Assembly: GCA_905221605.1 (NCBI GenBank) | Contig: CAJNDS010002490.1 | Coordinates: forward strand, 327,001-391,000 | Direction: 5' to 3' | Length of the DNA: 64,000 nt | From: Symbiodinium natans | Taxonomy: Eukaryota > Sar > Dinophyceae > Suessiales > Symbiodiniaceae | In this document: positions 58,371 to 64,000 of the stretch, one piece after another | Layout: every line of letters begins with the position of its first letter | How positions within the stretch are numbered: position 1 is the stretch's first letter | Notes under the pieces: generated by a model | The model's database searches: none | The model's input: only the letters and a program-made list of their open reading frames with translations | What the model was told of the DNA's origin: nothing | Program-made: the position numbers and the translations under genes

Positions 58371-58989
58371 CCACACAACGGTTGTGGGTGCAGGATGCAG
58401 GGGGGTTCAGGGTTTCGGCTTTCTCCACAGGGCTCATTTTGTATTACGCTAACGGCAAACTAGTATAGGGTTTCTGGGGGCTGCCCAAAAATTGGCTTTT
58501 TGGGGTACCCTACACACAGAGCGAGCGAGAGAGAGAGAGAGAGAGAAGGATTCCATCTAAATCACAGGACTTTGTGGTCTTTTCTTCTAGTATATTATTC
58601 CGTATCTTCCTTGTAGTTGAGAGTACCGAAAGGGACGCGCCATCTTTTTTTAACAAGCCGCCCCCGTCCTTGCCACGTGGAAGCCGTGAGGCAAAGCTCC
58701 CCCATGAAAAAAGAACCTTCCGAAGCCTAAAGAGCCCCCAACCGCTGACCCCGCCCAGGTCCAAACACCACCAACACTAAAGCTCCTATCATTTTGGACG
58801 CAGGCTTGGCTGGGGGCAGCCTTAAGGAGCAGGGTTTAGGGTTTAGGGTTTAGGGTTTAGGGTTTAGGGGTTCGGGTTTAGGGTCTAGGCTTATGAATTT
58901 TAAATAGCATGCAGCGTCCCTTACTTGCAGCTGTACATAGAACTGCTCAAGAAACCTCTTGCAGGCCCTAGTAACTAGGGCCTGAAAGG

Positions 58990-59115
58990 GGTCTAGGGTT
59001 TAGGGTTTAGGGGTTTAGGGGTTTAGGGGTTTAGGGGTTTAGGGGTTTAGGGGTTTAGGGGTTTAGGGCTTAGGGTTTAGGGTTTAGGGTTTAGGGTTTA
59101 AGGTTTAGGGTTTAG
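58990..59115 (+). repeat. GGTTTAGG 8-mer block
   Basis: Seven uninterrupted TTTAGGGG units of period 8, followed by standard TTTAGGG units. Confidence 0.92.
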
Positions 59116-59334
59116 AGTTACATACAAAATGGGTACATGGACCCTTCAGGTTGCCTCAAACCCGCGAAAACCTCAGCAGCTTAGCGCATAGGGCTTCCAA
59201 ATGTCAGCTGCAAGACTGCCGGGAAACCCTAAACCCAAAACCCAAAACCCAGAACCCTAAACCCTAAACCCCAACCCTCAACCCTAAACCCCAAACCCTA
59301 ATCCTCAAACCCTAAACCCTCTAAGCGGAAGCGC

Positions 59335-59378
59335 CTTCTCTTGCTCCTGGTTCTCGGAGGGCACCTTTTCGGCCACGG
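59335..59378 (-). CDS. Upstream exon candidate, VAEKVPSENQEQEK
   Basis: Acceptor TACAAAG|C, donor AAG|GC; two bases then VAEKVPSENQEQEK. Charged, likely disordered linker. The frame is also open 5' (GYKA). Confidence 0.62.
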
Positions 59379-59597
59379 CTTTGTACCCAAAAACCCTAAA
59401 CCCAAGGAGCGCTACAATGTTACAAAAACCTACTATAGTAGGTGTTTAGGGTTTAGGGTTTAGGGTTTAGGGGGTTTAGGGTTTAGGGCTTCGGGTTCTT
59501 GACCAACCTCCATATCCTTTACGAGCATGACCTTGGGTCATAGGGACTGCGTAGGGTTTCCCTCGCCATTCTGCGTACTTTACGGGTTCTGGCTGGC

Positions 59598-59653
59598 TGG
59601 AGCAGATCCACCGCAAACGCGATGCCGCGCCTCGGGTTGCGCCATACCCGGCG
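59598..59653 (-). CDS. Upstream exon candidate, RRVWRNPRRGIAFAVDLL
   Basis: Acceptor TTTCAG|C, donor CTCCA|GC; 18 codons plus two bases. A second frame across the same DNA is open for about 56 codons (containing PEPVKYAEWRGKPYAV), so the frame is not certain, though both are on the minus strand. Confidence 0.5.
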
Positions 59654-59744
59654 CTGAAACCGTCGACGTGGCCACGACTTGAAACCTTGAACCCTTAACC
59701 CTCAACCCTTAACCCTAAAACCGCTGCAGGACAGCCCTAGCAGC

Positions 59745-60110
59745 TTGCAGTTTCCAGCTTGATGCCTGTTATGGGGGGGATGGTTGCTGGTTGGAGTGCA
59801 CCCCCCGACGGTAGCAGGCATGGGACCTGCATGGTAGGGGTTGCATTGGCCCAAATGTACGGCAACGATCTGCTTTTATCGAGTCTCCAGTCAATAGAAT
59901 GAACTGTTTTCCATGTGCGAATTGATACCCAAGCTTGAGGCAACAGGCGGCAAAAGTGCGTGACCGTCAATGCCAAATCCATTTGAACGCCTTGATCCAA
60001 AACACTAAGCCCTGGACCCTTAAGGGCACTAGTCCTTGACCCATCGAGGGTTGCAAGAGAAGTGCCACAGCTGCACCAAACATGTCGTAGCGAAAGCTCT
60101 ATGGGCACCC
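59745..60110 (-). CDS. Longest open minus-strand island (about 120 codons)
   Basis: Open from near the acceptor-like site CATAGAG to about 59740. Includes SLRHVWCSCGTSLATLDG at the start, VLDQGVQMDLALTVTHF in the middle and SIDWRLDKSRSLPYIW later. No telomeric repeats inside. It may be one large exon or a captured fragment. No domain recognised, and 120 open codons alone are weak evidence. Confidence 0.45.
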
Positions 60111-60875
60111 ACAGGCCCCCTAAACCCTAAACCCAAAACCCAAAACCCAAAACCCTAAACCCTAAACCCTAAACCCTAAACCCTCAACCCTAAACCCTAA
60201 ACCCTAAACCCCAAACCCCACCCCACCCCACTACACCCTATAGAACCCAAGGGCCCATACTCCAGAACCCCGCAAGGGAGGCAAGGGACCATATGAAGGC
60301 CCCACGTAGCTGCCCTTGGAGAGAAACCCTAAACCCTAAACCCTAAACCCTAAACCCTAAACCCTAAACCCTAAACCCTAAACCCTAAACCCTAAACCCT
60401 AAACCGAGCCAGGGCTTCCGGGGTTTGAGGTTGGGGAAAGCCCCTTCAAGACGTGCATCCCACTTGGGGGGGGGGGGGGGTCCCCGACAGTTGGGTTGAG
60501 GGTTTAGGGTTTAATTAGGGTTTAGGGTTTAGGGTTTAGGGGTGTGAACCCGAAACCCTACAGCCTAAAGCCTGGACCTTGAACCCGGGTATTAAGGATT
60601 TAAAGGGGTTAGGGCTTGGGGGTTTGTCGAGGACTCCATATTGCAACATGCACTATACTTCCAGGTGCACCCTCACGGACAATGTACCTATAGGCCCCAG
60701 GAAGTGTAGGGAAAGTGCCACATTGAGGGTTAAAACCCGAAGCCCTAACCCTAAACCCTGACGGGTCTGTTAAAAAACGATCGCACCTTCCAGGGGTGCG
60801 GCTTTGGCTTGAAGGTCTGAAATTTAGGGCTTGGGGCTCGGTGCTTGGGGTGTTTGGGTTTAGGGTTTTTAGGGT

Positions 60876-60992
60876 TTAAGCTTGGGATGTTTGCCCTGGT
60901 ACTAACAGTCCTCGAAAAGGGATGATAGTAACCCCTCTTATAATCCCTATTGAGGACTGTTAGTATAAGGGGGATCATCCCAAGTTTAAGCT
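60876..60992. mobile_element. MITE-like element, family C, near-palindromic
   Basis: Ends TTTAAGCTTGGGATG and CATCCCAAGTTTAAGC are inverted complements; the inner arms ACTAACAGTCCTCG and GAGGACTGTTAGTA also pair. Related copies: 25078-25205, 31313-31470, 45780-45905, 53607-53700 and 56860-56950. Confidence 0.8.
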
Positions 60993-61114
60993 TGAGAGTG
61001 TAGGGTTGCCCTAACTAAGCCATGCACTGACCTCGGATACCTTGCTTCTGGCCTTACAACTGCCCATGAGCTTTAAAGGAACACAACAGGGTTTGGGGTT
61101 GAGGGTGACTGCCC

Positions 61115-61178
61115 TGAACCCTTGGTTTTCGCAAGCTCCTTTCTTTTCTCCCGCGTGGCTCGGGCACTCGGCTCTTCC
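61115..61178 (-). CDS. Charged coding-like island
   Basis: Minus-strand frame reads SARATREKRKELAKTKG after a GAAGAG acceptor-like site; AGCTT|GC is a possible donor. Highly basic, likely disordered. Confidence 0.42.
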
Positions 61179-61311
61179 CCAGGGCTGTAAACCCTAAACC
61201 GTTTCTGGATCCCCAGAGATTTGGGATTGTTCAGGATATAGGGCTTCGAGTTAAGACTGAGGGTGGCCCTAGGACAAAAGACGGGTAAACAAAGGGGTTC
61301 ATAGCGAAGCC

Positions 61312-61359
<48 letters not shown>

Positions 61360-61662
61360 AAGGAATGAGGGCGTGCCCTGGGTCCAAGCTTTCAAGCCTA
61401 ACAACGGCGCTTTGGGGCAGTTTTGCGGGCCACAGAACGGGCCTAGATACGAAACCACCAGATGCCAGATGCGCGTGTAACCTTCTAATAAGGGTACTAT
61501 AAGGAACATGCCAAGCTTCAAAGCCCTAAACTTTAAACCCTAAATCCTAAACCCTAAACCCTAAACCCCAAACCCTAAACCCAACAAACCTTACCTCGGG
61601 ATTGGGTCGGGTCAGGCCTCCACCTCTGGCAGTGTCAGCCAACAATGCATATAGGGGTCAAT

Positions 61663-61776
61663 ACTTGGCTGCACTTAGGAGGGTAGCAAAAACTTAAACT
61701 TTTAGCTGCCTTATTCAGAAACCCAATAAACCCAAAAAGGCTAAAGATGTAAAGATACAGTAAAGCACCACAAAGA
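61663..61776. mobile_element. Dispersed element, family D, copy 3
   Basis: CTTGGCTGCACTTAGGAGGG to TAAAGCACCACAAAG; colinear with copies 1 and 2. Confidence 0.85.
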
Positions 61777-62029
61777 ATATGGGCAGGTCTGTAAATTAGG
61801 GCCCCTGTTTGGGTCCTACATGGGTTTAGGGTTTTGGGTTTTGGTTTAGGGTTTATGTACGGCACCCTCAAAAGTAGGACCCCAAAGGGGACCCGAATTT
61901 AGAGAACTACCCATGTTGGGCTTAGAGTTTAGCCCTAAATCCTAAACCCTAAACCCTAAACCCTAAACCCTAAACCTAAACCCTAAACCCTAATAGGGAT
62001 CAGGCTTGGGGCGGCTTGGGGATTGGGAC

Positions 62030-62118
62030 GGTTTGGGGAGGCGATCTCGGAACTCGCCATGGGAGCACTTTCCCCCGCACCTACAGGCATCACGCTCGTG
62101 CGGGGTGCCTCACGCATG
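62030..62118 (-). CDS. Coding-like island, boundaries unresolved
   Basis: Minus-strand frame reads REAPRTSVMPVGAGESAPM then ASSEIASPN. Several possible GC donors. Not recognised. Confidence 0.38.
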
Positions 62119-62254
62119 CTAGTACGCAGCTGTGTTCGTGTGCAGGAACTTACACTAAGTTCGCGTAAGAAGCATACTGTATGACTTACTAAAGAAAACC
62201 TAGTGTGGTAACTTAGTTTCAGCTCCTGAACAAGAACCCGGCTAAGGTCATGAC

Positions 62255-62285
62255 CTCAGCATGTGCCACCTGTCGCAGTGTCGGC
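62255..62285 (-). CDS. Upstream exon candidate, PTLRQVAHAE
   Basis: Acceptor GCCGCAG|G, donor GAG|GT; 31 bases, one base then PTLRQVAHAE. Not recognised. Confidence 0.45.
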
Positions 62286-62664
62286 CTGCGGCCTTTCACA
62301 GGCCAAGAAATCTAAGTTAGCGGCGTTTTAGGGTTTAGGGTTTAGGGTTTAGGGTTTAGGGTTTAGGGTTTAGGGCAAGGACCCAACAACTTCAGGGGAC
62401 TGACTCCTAAACCCGAAACTTCTGGCGTAGGGCTTGGGATGATGTAGGCGTGCCTCGACATCTTTGTGATGGACGTCTTGCCATGCAGCTTAGGTTGTGT
62501 AGTAGAGGCAGAACCATAAAGCCCATAAAGCCTAAACCCTGTAAACCCCCAAACCCTAAACCCTAAACGCTAAACCCGAAGCCCCAAACCCCAAACCTCA
62601 AACGCTAAACCCTAAACCCGAAACCCTAAACCCTAGACCCTAGACCCTAGACCGGATCGTTGGG

Positions 62665-62749
62665 GAGTCAACTGGCGCGCCAGATGGCTGCGCTGCAGCG
62701 CATTAGAAAGACTTGAAAGGACTTGGCCTCTGAAGTTCCTCGTGTCCAT
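62665..62749 (-). CDS. Coding-like island
   Basis: Open minus-strand frames: SHLWTRGTSE between CGACAG|T and GAG|GC (a 30-nt exon), or a longer frame beginning DTRNFRGQVLSSLSNALQ. Which is used cannot be told. Confidence 0.4.
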
Positions 62750-62999
62750 AAGTGCGACTGTCGCGGTTAGGGCCCAGGAGTTTAGGCATAATGAGGGGGG
62801 TTTCAGCACCCGGGGTTTAGGGTTTATAAGGCTTAGGGTCCTAAACCCGTAACCGCCATACCCCTAAACCCTAAGCCCTAAACCCTAAACCCTAAACCCT
62901 AAACCCTAGACCATGCTTCGGGGAGGGCCGGATTAGGGCTTGAAAATTGCGCAGAGCGCCCAAAGTGCTGAAGAAGCGCGGAGTGGGGTGCGGTGTCGC

Positions 63000-63052
63000 T
63001 TACGACGAACGAAGCCATCCAAAGGTGGAGCACGCAAGGTTCTACACCAGGA
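63000..63052 (-). CDS. Coding-like island with a GTAAGC donor
   Basis: After acceptor GGTGTAG|A the frame reads NLACSTFGWLRS and reaches TCGTC|GTAAGC, a canonical strong donor unlike most here. It starts in phase 0, as required by the next upstream exon (63190-63258). Another frame is open over a longer span. Confidence 0.4.
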
Positions 63053-63189
63053 TGGGCTATTGGGCCATCGAATCCCGATAATCAACCCTACGCATAAAAG
63101 GCCTGATGAAGGGTTTAGAGGGTATAATATAATCAACCCTATAAATGGCCTTTTGAAGCCCGTCCTGGCAGGCACAGTGCTCTTGTAGC

Positions 63190-63258
63190 CTCTGTGACAA
63201 AGATGTTGCGAGGTCTCCAGCAGAGCTGCTTCTCGAGTTTTGGGGGGTTGACGGTCAC
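63190..63258 (-). CDS. Upstream exon candidate, VTVNPPKLEKQLCWRPRN
   Basis: Twenty-three codons, phase 0 at both ends; acceptor CAG|G, donor GAG|GC. Begins VTVNPPKLEKQLCWRPRN and ends FVTE. Not recognised, but the junctions are textbook for this locus. Confidence 0.7.
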
Positions 63259-63804
63259 CTGCTACTGCGGTAGATTTAGGAGCACAAAGCTATCAAGCAG
63301 AATTCCCAGTCAAGCCCAAATTTTGCTTCCGGAACTCTGAGAAAACACAAAAGTTCAGGGTTTCTCGAGGGCGTAGGGGTACAAGCCCAATCCCAAGGGG
63401 AGACGGAAAAGCCCACGACAATCAAATGTCCTCATGTCCTCATTATATCGGAAGGGCATTCAGGGTCTAGGTTAAACCCTAAGCCCTGCCATTGGATACA
63501 AGCTTTGAGCTCTCTTGAACCTTGAGCCCCTAAACCCTAAACCCTAAACCCTAAACCCTAAACCCTAAACCCTAAACCCTAAACCCTAAACCCTATAAAG
63601 TTTAAGTTAGGGGAGGCATGGCTCCGCCAGAGACCCCTTCCCTGCATCCTCCTCCTTTTTGCAGTTCCCCCCCCCATGGTCTCACTTCGGAGATCGAACG
63701 GCTTTACAGGGGAGGGGAGCCATGGAAGAAAAGCAAAAAAAAACACAAGTGGCGGCTGTAAGGCGCGAAGAGTTGCAAGGGTTTAGGGTTTAGGGTTTCG
63801 TGGC

Positions 63805-64000
63805 CCATGGCTGACGGTTTAAGTCCCGCTTCCAGGCTGGGGTGTACTGGACTTTGCCGAACCTTAAAATTACTGAATGGGCGAAGAGGTCCCAAACAGA
63901 ATTCTCGCTCGCTGAGGCCGTAAAGCAAGGACGTTTCCTCAACAAACGAAATCCTTTCTAAAACACGAAGGAAATCTATAATGACTGAAGCTTTGGTGTT
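63805..64000 (-). CDS. Exon running off the right edge (partial)
   Basis: The minus-strand frame is open from the last base of the window for about 65 codons: SVIIDFLRVLERISFVEETS near the start, then LLYGLSEREFCLGPLRPF. Donor ATGG|GC at 63805 is the best candidate; others lie upstream. The upstream end is outside the window. Not recognised. Confidence 0.6.

Larger units (their letters stand above)
60120..62030. other. Repeat-rich stretch
   Basis: CCCTAAA arrays, family A, C and D elements and the 36-base C run. Possible minus-strand island RLEGAFPNLKPRK near 60415-60468. No other coding signal besides the listed island at 61115. Confidence 0.5.
1..64000. repeat. Dispersed telomere-type tracts (TTTAGGG/CCCTAAA) in both orientations
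   Basis: More than a hundred tracts, from two units to about 240 bases, spaced every few hundred bases with no consistent orientation. They occupy almost every intron and rarely enter exons. Besides those listed separately, clear tracts lie at 725-775, 3937-4026, 5755-5819, 9060-9157, 9248-9360, 9508-9582, 9693-9783, 12341-12423, 12624-12690, 15620-15674, 19608-19696, 24790-24848, 25872-25955, 28886-28973, 29052-29100, 33380-33450, 34872-34970, 37597-37645, 37748-37812, 40693-40745, 43910-43965, 45250-45335, 47785-47840, 52975-53025, 54765-54825, 57010-57090, 60325-60404, 61930-61995, 62325-62375 and 63530-63594. Confidence 0.97.

Noticed and set aside
59745-60110. An intact single-exon gene
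   Set aside because: No start context, stop or recognised domain; better treated as an unidentified exon or fragment.
1-64000. tRNA, rRNA or other RNA genes and organelle-derived DNA
   Set aside because: I saw no cloverleaf-like or rRNA-like sequence; a tRNAscan or Infernal run would be needed to exclude them.

Overview
Organism. This is nuclear DNA of a eukaryote, most likely a dinoflagellate or close alveolate relative. This is an inference from four things read in the sequence: TTTAGGG-type (plant/dinoflagellate-type) telomeric repeats throughout; very small exons; introns that almost all begin with GC rather than GT; and coding signal essentially confined to one strand. There is no bacterial gene organisation, no CRISPR array and no RNA gene I can support.

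Main result. The apparently empty, repeat-choked sequence hides a spliced minus-strand gene. Twenty-two tiny exons (24-68 nt, about 1 kb of coding sequence in about 35 kb) between 35049 and 393 assemble, with matching reading-frame phases, into the N-terminal two thirds of a HECT-type E3 ubiquitin ligase. The pattern is closest, by recall, to the E6AP/UBE3A-HECTD2 group. The gene runs right to left. The C-lobe with the catalytic cysteine lies beyond the left edge. Of the 21 donors with a downstream partner, 20 are GC and 1 is GT; all acceptors are AG, most followed by G.

Right half. From about 36 kb to the right edge, at least two dozen more minus-strand exon-like islands show the same signature (AG acceptor, GC or GT donor, open frame). 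They may be the N-terminal part of the same very large gene or one or more upstream genes on the same strand; I cannot identify their domains.

Introns. Nearly every intron carries one or more (CCCTAAA)n/(TTTAGGG)n tracts in either orientation, often within a few bases of a splice site. Introns also carry at least nine families of short inverted-repeat elements that look like MITEs or introners, and several satellites. In four element copies a telomeric tract sits inside the element. Some introns hold further coding-like islands that do not belong to the HECT chain.

Layout. 0.4-5.7 kb: HECT exons 18-22 with telomeric tracts. 6.4-8.4 kb: large inverted palindrome satellite. 9.2 kb: exon 17. 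10.6-12.0 kb: two inverted satellites. 12.7-13.6 kb: exons 16 and 15. 15.9-17.7 kb: TTGGCACAATGCAC satellite, then a GGGCCA hexamer block. 18.7-35.0 kb: exons 14-1, with a 0.54 kb tandem duplication at 21.1-22.2 kb. 36-64 kb: upstream exon candidates separated by telomeric tracts, including a 0.7 kb TTTTAGGG-type block at 48.3-48.9 kb.
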